A stretch of 64,000 bases of DNA from Plasmodium brasilianum. Its lineage: Eukaryota; Apicomplexa; Aconoidasida; Haemosporida; Plasmodiidae. Both the position numbers and the translations under genes were made by a program. The stretch is from assembly GCF_023973825.1 (NCBI RefSeq), contig NC_090125.1:186001-250000 (forward strand). The letters are read 5' to 3'. Position 1 is the stretch's first letter, and each line of letters starts with the position of its first letter. Positions 13,895 to 26,700 of this stretch are shown one piece after another. Under the pieces are notes generated by a model. The model was not told where the DNA came from, ran no database searches, and was given only the letters and a program-made list of their open reading frames with translations.

Positions 13895-14726
13895 TCCAAA
13901 TAAGTAAAAATATTTTCTGTACTCTTATTAGTGTTATATTAATGAATCATCTATGGACATCATTAAATCTAAAGCATTTATTTTAATGTACATAAAATTT
14001 AATTCATTTCATAGTACGTAAATTCTCCTATTATATACTCGGTACATGAGTTCTCTTATATTCAATTGTTATATATATAAATCCATCTAGTGTTACTATT
14101 ATATGAAGCAGTTTAAATAGATCATTTATATGTTTGTTTTAATTAATATATTTAATTTTTAAAAAATTCTTTAAAAAAATGTAAATATTTAAATTATTTT
14201 TTTTCTACTTCATATTTTTTTATTTATATATTTGGGAAGTATACATGTATTTGTGATTGTGTTATTTTACCAAAATTGTATTTTTAGCATTTGTTTTACT
14301 GAGATTTGTATTATATTTATTTAATTTTTTTTTTTTTGTATTTCTATATATAGTGTGTATTTGTAAATATATAACATTATTAAGTTTTATAATTATCCTT
14401 TTTAGTAGAATGTATTTCGTGAATTTGCATCCATGTTCGTTATATGTAAATTAAAGATAATTTTTCTGAAAAAAACAATATACGCAATATTGTGGGGTCT
14501 TAACTAAATATTTAAATTAATTTTACGATAATTTTTACCCAATACGAATATTTTTTATTCGTAAATTTTAAACCTTTCTGATAATATATATTCATTGAAG
14601 GGAAAAAACACATATATACAAAATTCCTTCTTTTATATCATAAACAGTAAAAATGCTTCACGTCCAATAATTAACCATTTTTGCATTAGTTTCTGTATTA
14701 TTATTATTACTATTTTTTATTTTAAG
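13895..14726. other. spacer before PIR pseudogene
   Basis: AT-rich spacer. By analogy with the 36 kb PIR, its first mini-exon should lie about 100-200 bases upstream of 14727. An ATG at 14653 followed by CTTCACGTCC is weakly similar to that mini-exon (ATGACGTCC) but reaches a TAA soon after. The 65-codon ORF at 14257-14454 is T-rich and unsupported. Confidence 0.4.
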
Positions 14727-15638
14727 CATAATTCTGTGGAATTGTTTCTTAAATACTAATAAGTATTCGAGTCCTATACTCAACCATATGCTGAAAATAC
14801 TTCTAATTTTTGTACCATTACTTTTCCACCATTTGGATAATTTACTGATCATAATATTTGTAACTCTACATGTCAAAAGATTTATGGACACTTAATAAAT
14901 GTATATGAGAACTATGCATTTAATGGAAAATACTTATAAATAATTGAATTATATTTTAAATAATAAACCTATTCATAATTATTATGATTGTTTTAGTACA
15001 CTTCAGCAACTTTTATCAAAAAAGAAACGAATATATAAAATATTTATATAAAAAAAATTGATCCTGATATTTTAATAAAATATATAGGTCTATACAATTT
15101 ATATGAGGATATTAACAGATTTATTTCTCAAGAAGATAAAACATCAATAAGAAATTATGAACATCCTAATAAATGTTATGAATTTTTTTATTAATCCTTG
15201 CAAGGAATGCGAAGAAAATATTATTAACGAATTTAGTGAGAAATTAAGCAATTTTAAGAAAGAATATTATGACAAAATACGCAATGTAACTGAATGTTAT
15301 TGTGTACCAAAAATTTTAGCACCTAAAAACAGTTATGTACTTGTTTCCTGCTTAACAATAACTGTTGTATTACTAAAAGTTTTCATCTTATTTTTCTTAC
15401 ATAAGGTAAAAAAAAATTATACTTTATAATGTTATTACTGTATTATATTTCATGTCATATATTTTAGAAAAAAATTACTAGCAAAAAACTATCATATTTT
15501 TAAGAATACATATATAATCATTTTATACAGTTAACTCCAATAAAGTCGTGATTATATAGTCGTTTAAAATGAAAAATAATAATTGAACATGAAGATGTTG
15601 AAAATAATAACCAGAGAATATATAAAAAACATCCATGA
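14727..15638 (+). pseudogene. pir: PIR (vir-like) pseudogene
   Basis: PIR proteins are variable antigens of the infected red cell with a Cys-rich ectodomain, one membrane segment and a short cytoplasmic tail. Exon 2 opens after TTTTAAG with HNSVELFLK, matching DNSVELFLK of the 36 kb copy. Frame-shifted pieces follow: CNSTCQKI, then LYNLYEDINRF and HPNKCYEF (frame of 15057). A slip in the T-run at 15183-15189 leads to CKECEENIINEFSEKL, KILAPKNSYVLVS and the hydrophobic segment ending FFLHK. Donor at 15405/15406, intron 15406-15530, acceptor ATACAG. Exon 3 15531-15638 encodes LTPIKS-stop-LYSRL and IIIEHEDVENN. Several stops (for example TGA 15549-15551) and frame changes show it is dead. Family assignment rests on the membrane and tail exons and is firm. 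Confidence 0.8.
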
Positions 15639-16591
15639 ATAAGTTTATATATATTAAAAAGAAAGCTTTCATACCATAGGATATATTGCTCATGCAGACC
15701 ACTAATGCAAAAATTACACTTTATAATATTTTCATTGGAACACTGAATAATATGTATTATAAAAATTACTTGTACATAGAAATTAATTAATAAATATGAT
15801 AAACTAAATAATAAAAACTTAACAAGTGTCGATCAAAATTATAGAATTATTGACATAAAAATTATTAGAAGAAAATTATACCGTAAATATAATGCTCCTA
15901 TAATAGTAAATAGAACAAAATAAACTTATTCATAATATTATCTATGGAATACTCAATAAATAATTTTTAAGAATAAATACATAACAATAAATTATAAGAA
16001 AAATATTTTCGTATACAATATTATTAAGTAAAGTTTATTACTTAAGAATTAAAAAAGACAAAAAAAAAAAAGAAACAAACAATACATTGAAAATATTACC
16101 AATTACATTATTATATATATAAATAAGAAAAATCATAAAATTATAACATTATTCAAAAAAAAAAAATTAAAAATATATTTTATATATAACTTTATTTTAA
16201 GATTTTTAATAATATTTGTTCCTTGCAAATAAATACAATTAAATATTTAACCCATTATACAACCATTTTAAAATTTTTACTTTCAACTGATAGCTACTAT
16301 TTTTGTCATTGAAATAAGGTTATTTTTACATGAATATCCATATAAATTTTCCTCATGTTCTTATTTGAGTGAGCATATTCCTAAACATTACTTAATTATT
16401 CATAAATATATTCTTCTCTATCACTGTACCTAATTTTTTTTTCTCCATTAAAATTCTTTTATGTACATAACATTAAAGGGGATTAAAAATATCGATATAT
16501 GATAAATGAAAAAAATATATAAAATTATTGTATAATTATAAATATTTCACGAAAGTGCATTATGATGGTAACTAATAGTAATTGTATCACT
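15639..16591. other. PIR 3' flank, no gene seen
   Basis: AT-rich. It resembles the flank after the 36 kb PIR: AATAAATATGATAAACTAAA near 15790 pairs with a similar stretch near 37780, and TAACTTTATTTTAAG at 16187 recurs at about 38170. No coding sequence recognised. Confidence 0.5.
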
Positions 16592-16747
16592 TTATTTCAT
16601 TTTGACTCTATGAAATAGAAAAAATACAAATATTTCCATGAGTGTAATATAAAGTAACACAATTCTATGAAAAGAATTAATAAAATTAAAAAGAAATTTT
16701 TCTTTTCCACAGGTTTCTAGTAGAATTATACCTTTTCGTTTCCATAG
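16592..16747 (-). pseudogene. small membrane ORF, copy 1 (unrecognised)
   Basis: On the minus strand an open frame starts near 16747 (LWKRKGIILLETCGKEK), continues into a hydrophobic stretch (RIVLLYITLMEIFVFFLF) and ends HRVKMK-stop at 16592. It aligns with a 56-residue ORF at the equivalent place after the 36 kb PIR: the two share GI.L near the start, a VL....M.IF..FF core and a short basic tail. I do not recognise the family. It may be the last exon of a longer decayed gene, since the minus strand up to about 17080 also translates into protein-like pieces broken by stops. Function unknown; the evidence is the pairwise resemblance and shared position only. Confidence 0.35.
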
Positions 16748-18344
16748 TATTCATTATATATACATTCAGATGAAAATAAAATTTTTTGAAATTTAGTATC
16801 GCTTTTTACATTATGTAAACTTTTCATGTGCCTCTACATTTTGTCATTTAGTTACTTCAGAATATTCACTCATTTTAATTATTGCATATCATTTTGTATA
16901 TCCTTTAATATTACAGTATATCTAGATTTTAGATATAAATTTATATATAAAATTTATAGTATTATACTTATTATCATGTTCAATAGAATAAAAAAAAAAA
17001 TCCTTATTATAAAAATTATTCCATATTGATGATTCATGAGCATTTTCATATAATTAGAATAAATTCATGGGCTTCTGTAATGAAGAGGTACTAATGTTTA
17101 TTTTTCTTACCCATTCATAGTTAACATAAATTTATGTAATAAAAAAGTGCTTAGTGTATTATTCATACTTCTAATAAATATAAAGACACTACTTAATTTT
17201 TTGTAATTTTCTAAATTTTGTTCTTAATTTTACCGTATTATATATATGTGCATATATGTTTTACTTTACAAATTTTACTACATAAATAAATACCATATAT
17301 AAAATTAAAAATTCAAAATGAAAAAAGTTAAAATAAAATTTCAATTACAATATGCATTGTGTTTTATAGAAAATGAATATATACAAGAGCCCTAAACATA
17401 TTTATTATTTCTAGTTAAATGTGCGCTATGGAATATTAAATTAGTTCTAGTATAAAAAGTAAGTTTTATTTATAATACGTTGCAATATAAAATAAATATA
17501 TATAAAATTAAATAATTTATAAGAATATTAAAATATTTAATAATAAGAAAATATCAAAAGCAGAATTAATATATTTATGTCATTTCTTTATAATGTATAT
17601 TTAAATGACTCTTATAGAATCCAAAGAATAGCATATTTTAAGTAAATAAAATGTTAAATATACATAGTTCTATTTTACATACAGGTAATTATATTCCTAA
17701 AAATTTTAAATGGACCATATAATTCATTTTAAAATCACTTTCTTTATTATATATTTATATTATAATATTTTAAAAATACAATAATTTAAAAATATATTTA
17801 AAAAAATTTTGTATTAAATATATATGGTGATATATTTATCATAATATCATCCATAAAAAAAAAGAATTATATTTTCTTTTTAAAAGAACCAAAAGAAAAA
17901 AAATACTTTTAGTTTTATAAAATACGAAAAAAGGTATGTACAATTAATTTAAATATATAACAAATTTCTTTCGCTTAGGTCACTAAATTATCAATCTGGA
18001 CTAAAAAAAGTAAATCAAACGGAAATAAATTCTGCATACATTATAATGATAAAAACAAGAAATTTTCTATTAATTTAAGTAAATAATATTAAATGAACTC
18101 TTATGGAAAATTTATTCAATATACATATATTTCATATATGCATATATATTATAACAAAATATTACGTTCATACAATTACAAAAAATGCAAAATTAAAAAA
18201 TAAAATAGTAAAAATAAGTATTAATAATTCATATTTTATACTTAATATTAAAATAATTATATATATATGTGATTTTACAATAATTTAGTAATTATATGTG
18301 CATGCCATGGATATATATAACATTTTAATATACTACATAACTTC
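16748..18344. other. intergenic, possible decayed minus-strand coding
   Basis: The minus strand from about 17080 down to 16780 gives broken, protein-like translation (pieces such as ENAHESSIWNNFYNK and MSEYSEVTK-stop-QNVEAHEKF) that could be the 5' part of the small membrane gene. Unproven. The remainder is AT-rich spacer; the ORFs at 16826-17029 and 18103-18288 are AT-driven and unsupported. Confidence 0.3.
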
Positions 18345-19230
18345 TTATTTCATATTAATTTTTTTTTTTCCAAAAGGATTAACAACTTTATAGCAAATTT
18401 TACGATTTTTTGCCTTTGATTTTTCAAATTTTTCAACTTTGATGAACGTATACATAAAAGCTAATATAGATAAGAAAATCACGGATATTAAAATTGCTGA
18501 AATTATTAATAATAGTAAATAATATAATGAAATATAATCCGTTGGACGTTCTGTAGATAATTCTAATACATAAAAGCTTATTAGGCATACTATTCCTACC
18601 AGAAAAACCAAAACGAATGGAATAACTTCTAAATAAACCTATTTATGTATCATTCCTTTTGCAGCCTTTTTTTCAATTTTATTGTTATTCTTCGTTTTAC
18701 CTATGCAAACTAATTCATTGAATATTTTTTTTTCAAGAAATGAATCCATTTTATTAAGCAAAATAAATTTTTTTCCGATTAATAATATATTTCTTTCCTC
18801 TTCTTTTAATAAAATTTCTTTTATTATTTTTCTTCGTGATTTAAGATCATTGACATTTTTAGATATATCTTTCTTTTTATCCATTAATTCAGTGTTACCT
18901 TCGTCAAACGATGTATTTCTCGTTGATTCTATGTCCAATGAACACTCTGATAGATGTCTATTATTTGTTAAACCCTAGTAGGTATCTAGATTATGCTTTT
19001 TATCCAAAGAATTACCACATTTACACAAAAAAAGAGAAGGTAAACATTTATTATTTACAAGTATATGTATTTCTATACTTGAAAATGTAATTCCTAAAAG
19101 TAAACAGTGACACCAAAATAAATAGGAAATATTATTATAATACCATATTATTGTTGTAATAGAATACCTAAATTAAAAAGTTAAATACAAATATTTTAAT
19201 AAAAAAGAGGAACTTAAATTTTTCTTTCAT
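18345..19230 (-). pseudogene. fam-m-like exported two-membrane protein, pseudogene
   Basis: Subgroup C. Exon 1 19230-19144 has 29 codons (MKEKFKFLFFIKIF...) with a TAG at codon 21, the place of the Trp seen in related genes. Donor GTATTA, inferred intron 19143-19026. The expected acceptor reads TG instead of AG. Exon 2 from 19025 opens CKCGNSLDKK, has TAG at codon 17 (18977-18975), then RHLSE at codons 23-27, the only canonical RxLxE PEXEL in the window. A charged region with ILLKEEERN and FLEKKIFNEL follows, then a third TAG (18641-18639), then two membrane segments (VLVFLVGIVCLISFYVL and YYLLLLIISAILIS...FMYTF) and the tail VEKFEKSKAKNRK. The frame is otherwise continuous to 18345. Three nonsense codons and a lost splice site make function unlikely. 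The fam-m name is from memory. Confidence 0.75.
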
Positions 19231-22200
19231 TGTAAAACACTTTAATACATTTGTATATAGGATAATAAAAATATAAACTATATTTTAAAACATCATAATT
19301 ATAAAATAAACATTTTATATTATTTTTGATTTTTTTATTAACATTTTAAACAGAATACATTATATGTATATAGATATAGCTCATATTAAATTTTACAATA
19401 TAAGAATGACATTAAAAATGAAATAGTAAAATATATATATATATGGATTATTGTATTAAAAAAAAAATAATAAAATAAAATAATATGAAGAGAAACAATA
19501 AATAAACTAAAATCAAAGGAAAAAATTATATATCCAGTGATCATTTTTTTATTTTTTTTTTATTTTAAGGAATATACATAACATATAAAATGTACTAATA
19601 TACTTTTAGAAGTCAATCACAAAATTTTACATTGCTTCCAGGTAATAAATCTAATTCTATATGTTTTTTTTTTTTTTTGTTTATATATTCCCTCTTTAGT
19701 TAAATAACATTAATTATTGTAGAAACAAAAATAATAGAAAAAGTATACAAAGTTCAGGAAAATATTTATAATTATATAAAATATAGGTCATTTTCCATAT
19801 AAAAAAATACAAGTTTTTTTATAAACTGATATATATTAACAAAATAAAATTTATTCCTACAAATAATTTCGTAATTGACATATGTTTTTAAATTTACTAT
19901 AATAATTAAGGTTATATTTTTTCGTAATGTTTTTGCATTATTATAATTTGTATATCTATCTAAATATAATTTTTTCTCATCTAATGTCATACATAAAAAA
20001 TTACAAATTTTATATTTTATATGTTCATTTTAAAAAAATGGATAAACATATACATACAGAAATATTAATATATTGAAAAACAGAAGATAAAAATAAATTT
20101 ATCATAAAAGCAAGCATGCAATTCAATAAATTCAAAAATTTTTATAGGCATATAATATTACAACAAAGCAAATATAAAATAAAGTTACAAATAATGATAA
20201 TAAAAGAAATTTAGTAATATGAAAACTTTAATTTTTCTAATGCAAATATATTGAAAAAATTCAAAATATACTATGAGTTTTTAATTACATACTACTACAG
20301 AAATATATTTAAGAGAATCCTTATACAATTAATATTTCTATAATATATTATAATTTCATATAACAAGAAAATTATTTTATATACTATTATTATAACATCT
20401 AAATTATAACACAACGACTAATAATAATAAATTATTATATGTAAAAAAAAAATTTATTATAATTTAAAAAAAACACATATATTATATTTAAAGGAGTTTT
20501 TTTGAATTACGAAATTGAAAATTTAGCATAATTATATTTTTATTCCATAATATTATCTGTACGTATTTTACAACATCCATAAAAATGCTTATTTAATATC
20601 CTTTAAAATCTCTTATTTTTTACAGACATATTTTAATAATTTAAAAAAAAGTTTACTAATAAAAAAATGTTTAACTCATAAAAATTGGTAAAAAAAGCAG
20701 TTTATTAGTTATATTATTAAATAAATTACAAAAGCATAAATATTCTATTTTAAGATAGTATTTAAATTAATCTACATTCTCTAGAATGCTTCGAAATATA
20801 TATATTTATTAAAAAAAAATTTATTTTACTATATATTTAATAGAAATATGTATAGATCTATTTGTTTATTTACGTCAAAAATAAAAATAGAAATTCTATT
20901 TTTTCATCAGTATATTTTATCATAAATAATTAAATATATTTATATAATTAAGTAAAAATTATTTACGTATAATAATAGAAAGATAATTATAAAAGTAATT
21001 TATTCAATATAGCAACCAAAAAATGCACAAAATTAATAATCCTTCACAAAAAAATTCTACTAAAAATTAAATAATACAAACAAATACAAAATATTTCATA
21101 GAAATAACCTGAACATTAAAGCTAGTAATATTTAATTTGCCCTTGATTAAATGTATAAAATATAAAAGTGTAATATTATTAGGTATATGAATATTTATAT
21201 TCTGTGACTTCTCCTATATATAATATCACACACAATACTCATTTATCTTGAGTATGTGCTTTATAATAATTGATTATACTTCTTCCAATCAGTAATGTTA
21301 CTAATGTTATATAATTATAGGACGTATAACGTTTTTGATTCCAATATATTGTTTAAAATTAAATGCTAGTATATTACACGTATTTTCACACAAAACTTTA
21401 TTTTTCTTTTGTTCCATTAATAACCCTTTTAAATGGATATTTACTATAAATATATTATTTCTTCTCAACTAAGCTATTACTACTAATAGAAACATACAAT
21501 TATATCACCACAAAAACATATATATCTTAATTAATCACGAAAATGACTGAAACTCCTTTTTTAATCTAGTGATTTTTTCCAATATACTTTTTCCTATTTT
21601 ACTATAATACTTTATTAATATTAATTTTTTTATGATTAATCTACCACATTCAAAACGTTTTTAACGCATTAGTATAATACATAAGTTTATATACATTTAA
21701 CTAATATAAGGATAACAGAAAAATAAATATATATATAAATAAATAAAGGTAAAATAATTAATGCTCCTATTATAAAATGTATAATTCAATAAACATATAT
21801 AACAAAATGTAGAACAAACATATATAAAATAATCAATTTTATTCACTAAATATATATTCCTTTTCTTATATATAAATAATAATAATGGGATTCATTAAAA
21901 AACATTTAAAATAAAAATTGAAAATAATATTCTATGTTACACTATATAGTGGAACCTGCTATTAACCATAAATTGTGCAGTAAAATAATGTGTAAATATA
22001 AAAATATTTATAATTCAATAAAATTTTTTAACAGAATTAGAATATAAAAATAAATAAAAAAGTTCCTTATCATTTATCTTCTACTATATAAAATGACATA
22101 AATGTTCTATACACATTTGTTTATTAAAAAAAATATTATTATTGATTAGACAAGTTATTTTAAAATAATAAAAATATAACAAAAAAAAAAAAAAAAAAAT

Positions 22201-22913
22201 CAATTATTATATATATTAACTAAAATTACATTATTGATCTAATTCAATAGGTTTCATTGGTTTTCTTTTTTTAATATTTAATCTTATTTCTTATAAAACA
22301 CATTTATCTTTTAAATTAAAAAAAAAGTACTGTTATGAGTTTAGTTCAAATCATAATTCATTTATTATTTATATACAAAAAAAAAAAAATTAAAATAATA
22401 AAATCTATATAAAACCATATATATACATGCATTCATATCCTACATTCAAACAAAAAACATTACATGATTATTCTTAATTCAAAAGACTAATCATACATTT
22501 TTTAATTACATCAGAAAATAGTAAATAAAACTAAAATAATATAAAGTTGAGCAAACATTATTTTATTTACAATTACAAATATAAGTTGGCATATATATCA
22601 ATAAAATTGCATAAACTGTGCTTTTATATACTTGTATAAAGATAGATATATTTTTCAAAAAGTTATTGCTATATACAAAAATAAATATTTATATTAAAAT
22701 ATTTCATTTAAATGAAAAAATATTTTAAAATAAAATGCGAATAAAAAAAAAAATTGAAAGTGTAACTTTTTACTGTTGCGGATCAAAAAACCCCGTTACC
22801 TGTAGGTCTACCTATTAAATCCATGAAATTATAGATACAATTGTTAGTTGTATAAATCAATTAGAAAACTGTAGATTTTAATCACTATAAAGTACTATTT
22901 TTAGTAAATAAGT
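19231..22913. other. intergenic; from about 21.2 kb part of a duplicated block
   Basis: AT-rich spacer. From about 21.2 kb it aligns with 52.1 kb on: GCTCCTATTATAAAATGTAT near 21761 pairs with a close match near 52645, and GATCAAAAAA near 22782 pairs with 53667. A 19-base A-run lies at 22181-22199. The 72-codon ORF at 19772-19990 has no family features. Confidence 0.5.
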
Positions 22914-23759
22914 TTATTTTGTGTAATTAAAATTACTTTTTAAATGTAATAACTTTCCATATTTTATAGTTTTTCTAAAAATATAAAAAAGCCCTACTAA
23001 AACTATAATCCATAATATGCATATTGGTGAAAATATTTTAAATAAATACGAAACACTTATCCCCTCTCTTTCAGAAGTTATAAAACGATAAAATATAGCA
23101 CCTGATATTCCAACTATTAAGTGGAAGATAAATAAAGCAATGTATACAGCAACTTTTCTTTGTATACTATTTCTTAAAAACTTAAAATCAGCATTTCTAC
23201 TATATCTAAGTACATTATTATAATATATTTTGTCTAACATTCTTTTATCAGAATAGTTATTTACATTATTTCATACAGAAGATTTACTTTCCCGAGCTTG
23301 TTTACAGCCTCCTGAATTATTTGATGTACATTTCTTTCGAAGTTTATTTTTTCCTTTGGTTACACTTTCACTATTAGATATATGTTTCTTTTCATATTTT
23401 CCATTATTTCGAATATTTTCTTTTTTCCATGTGACATTTAAATAATTTTTCTTTTTATTCATTGCTAGTAAACGACAAGTTCTTGTATAGAATTTTTCAT
23501 CAATAATGTCTTTCTCATCCATATATTTACAAAAGGTATGCTAAAATAAAAAAAAGAAATATTCACGATTTGAAAAAAAAAATAAATTCATCCTATTAAG
23601 AAATATTAATAAAAATAAAAAAAAAACACGAAAATGGATAATAAAGATATCTTTAATTAAAATATATTATACCACATGAATATTAAAATGACATATTCAT
23701 TTTAAAAAGATAAACGTAGCAATTTTAATAAAAATGAATAACTTAAATTTCCTTTTCAT
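22914..23759 (-). pseudogene. fam-l-like two-membrane exported protein, pseudogene
   Basis: Subgroup B. Exon 1 23759-23673 (29 codons, MKRKFKLFIFIKIATF...) carries TGA at codon 21, where the 41 kb gene has TGG, and resumes ICHFNIHV. Donor GTATAA, intron 23672-23541, acceptor TTTTAG. Exon 2 23540-22914 begins HTFCKYMDEKD; codon 23 is Arg in RLLAM. Then KSSV, a TGA at 23273-23271 (the 40 kb gene has AGA there), and in the same frame SDKRMLDKIYY, NADFKFLRNS and two membrane segments (IALFIFHLIVGISGAIFY and ICILWIIVLVGLFYIF). Only two nonsense codons and no frameshift separate it from an open gene, so the decay is young or polymorphic. It aligns with the 54 kb gene along its flanks. Confidence 0.85.
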
Positions 23760-26700
23760 AATGTAAATTATTAACATTGTATTATTTCCTGTTAATAACA
23801 AATTACTAATAATAAATATTCTTTCAATGATATGAGATACTAAATTTTTTTTTCATAAAAAATTAATAACATGCATATAATAAGTATAATACATTTTACA
23901 ATATAGAAAATATAAGAGAACTTTAAAATTTTATTATCTTATTTTAACCTTAATATTATTTATAAAAAACTAACATTAATTTAATAAAATAATTTAATGT
24001 ATTAATAGTTATTTAAAATATCTAATTATGTTATACTGTGTAGTAAAATAACTAAATAATTATTATATTAATCCATTTCAAAATTAAATAAAAAAAATTA
24101 TTATTTCTTAATACTTCAAACATTCATTTTATATAAAATATATAATGTATAAAATATATATATTACAATGTTTTGTATATTAAGAGAATAAATGCTAATT
24201 TTAATTATAATTCCTTATTAATAGTTATTTTTGATAAACATTATATTTTGGAACAAATGATTATTATTTTTAAAAAATATTCATTATCGTAACAATATAA
24301 TAATAGTAATAATGAACTAAAATAAAAACATTTTTACAAATTTTGTATAATTTTAATTTTAAAACTCGTACTTTTTTTGATGTATTTTATAATTAAAAAA
24401 TCAAAATTATACGATATTAATGTACTAAAAAAATATCAATTTTAAAATCAATTAAAAAAAACAGAGTTCTTATATTTGAACCTTAAATATTATAAATTAT
24501 AATTTATAATTAATTTATATGGATATTTCTAAATGATAAGTTTTAAAATTAGTCTACTTTATTTATATTTTTTTTTTTTGTAATAAAATTTATACTTTTA
24601 GAAGAAATATTAATAAAATTTAAAGGAAAAAAGAAAAGAAAAAAAAAAAAAAAAGGAAGTTAAAATTGATGTAAAAATCGTGTACACAATATAAGTCATA
24701 GATATTTTGGATGAAATATATTTACCATATGAATATTATATACGCGCTATGAAATGTATATAATAAATAAACAAAATAACAAAATAATTCTGTAAAATGT
24801 TTTATTTCGTAATATTACTGCCGATAATATTTGAAAAAATAATTTTTTTTTGTTTATTCATGTACAAAAACATTATACTAAAAATATTTTTTAGAGATAC
24901 AAATTAATGTACATAAAATTATATTTTGATAAAAATATCTTTAACGGCAAAATTTCGATCTCTCGAAATATTTATGTTCCTACATATTATAACAGAACAA
25001 AATGAAAAATTAAAAAATACTATGTATTTAATAAATTAAGTGGATCATCTAATATGAAAACATATAATTTTCTCTTAAAATATCATACTCCTATGAAAAG
25101 AGTTAAAACAAAAAAAAAAGTCGTACATAAGTTAAAATTATTGTATTTATATTAAATTAAGTTAGTTCTATTCTCAATCTGACATTTCTGTAATATTTAA
25201 TTAGTTTCATAAGAATTTCGTATATTTTATCCATGTCATTTATTTAATCTTTGTTAATATTTCTGTGTAATAAAAATTTACCTATTTTAAACTTTATAAT
25301 TATATATATATATATATATATTATAAAATAAATTATGAAAAGAAAGAGTATGTATAATAATATACTGTTATATATTAGCTTATAAATGCAAATTTTTCGT
25401 TTTAGCTATATTCCTTTTTTGTAAACAATTTTTAAAGCCTTTCTTTCTTTTATGTAATATTTTATTTTTTTAAATTATTTATTCTTATTCTAAATTAAGA
25501 AGCTATAGACAAATATTTTAATTTTCTCGTAAAATAATTAATTTTCTTCTTATACAGTATATATGTATTAGAATATAATTTTTTCCCTATATACATGCAT
25601 AGCTCAATAAATTTTACATGATTTCCCTGTTATAATTTCTTTATATATAATAAAAAATATTATTGCTTAATAATAAAACAAGTAAAATATAAAATAATAT
25701 TAAATTTCAATTTTCAAAATATTATTTTCATATTTTTACTATCAGCATAGTACTATACCTGCAAGAATTAATTTATTCATTTAAATATTTTATTTTTGTG
25801 GAAAGTAAAATTTTTCTCATATATTTTTTTTTATAATTTACATAGAGAAACATATACATCGCTTATACACAAAGAAAACTGTGTAACGTTCTATACTCTT
25901 ATAGTTTAACACATTAATTATATGTTTTACTATTTCTAAAACGCTCTCATAATCCAGTTAGTATGTATTATCCCTTTATCTGTACCGAAGAATGCTATTA
26001 ATTATATAGCAGTCCTCTTAATAGATGAGTTATGCAAAATCGCAGTAATTTTCGTATGCAGTAACAAATGATTAAAAATACGTATAGTAATAATAAAGAT
26101 TATATAACTTAATGCATAAGTGAACCGTTCATGGAACGTATTAATTATCTACTTAAAGCTACTATATCTTAGTGAAAATAAGTTACAAAAAAGTTCGTAA
26201 TCAAGTGTTCACTATTATCAGAAGAAACACATTCATACTCAGCTGATATTTATTTATCTCTTTATTTCCAACAAACACATTAACATATATTACCGTATTT
26301 TTATAATTTTTACTTTTTTCTAATAACATGAATTATACCAATTAAAAATGTAAATGTCTTTATACATCTCTCTACTTTAATACAATATATAATTACTGTA
26401 GCAGTAGTACTGTATTTACGAACACGTAATTTCTCGAAAACTAGCTTACATCATTTGTACCATTATACTATATTCATTAAGAACAAATATAAAAACTTTG
26501 AAATATATAGTTGAACAAAATAAACACATATTAAAAAAAGATTCCTAAAATAATCCGACACAATTATGTGAAAGCAAATGTTTTACAACACTTCATAATG
26601 TACCAAATTCTAATTTAAAAATTTTCATTAATACATGTATTTCGTCATATATAATGGAGCCTTGAACAAATTAATTCAAATTTATTTTGAAAAAATACAA

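Noticed and set aside
14658..14891. 77-codon minus-strand ORF
   Set aside because: Antisense to the start of the PIR pseudogene, which explains its open frame.
16826..17029. 67-codon plus-strand ORF
   Set aside because: Phe/Ile/Tyr-rich, AT-driven, opposite to a region with better minus-strand coding traces.
18639..18977. Idea that TAG is recoded, since all three stops at the 18-19 kb locus are TAG
   Set aside because: The locus also lacks a proper acceptor, TGA and TAA break sibling pseudogenes, and intact genes here end with normal stops, so ordinary decay explains it.
18682..18978. 98-codon plus-strand ORF
   Set aside because: Reverse complement of the fam-m-like pseudogene exon 2.
19772..19990. 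72-codon minus-strand ORF starting MTLDEKKLYLDRYT
   Set aside because: Protein-like at first sight but no signal exon, motif or counterpart in the other module.
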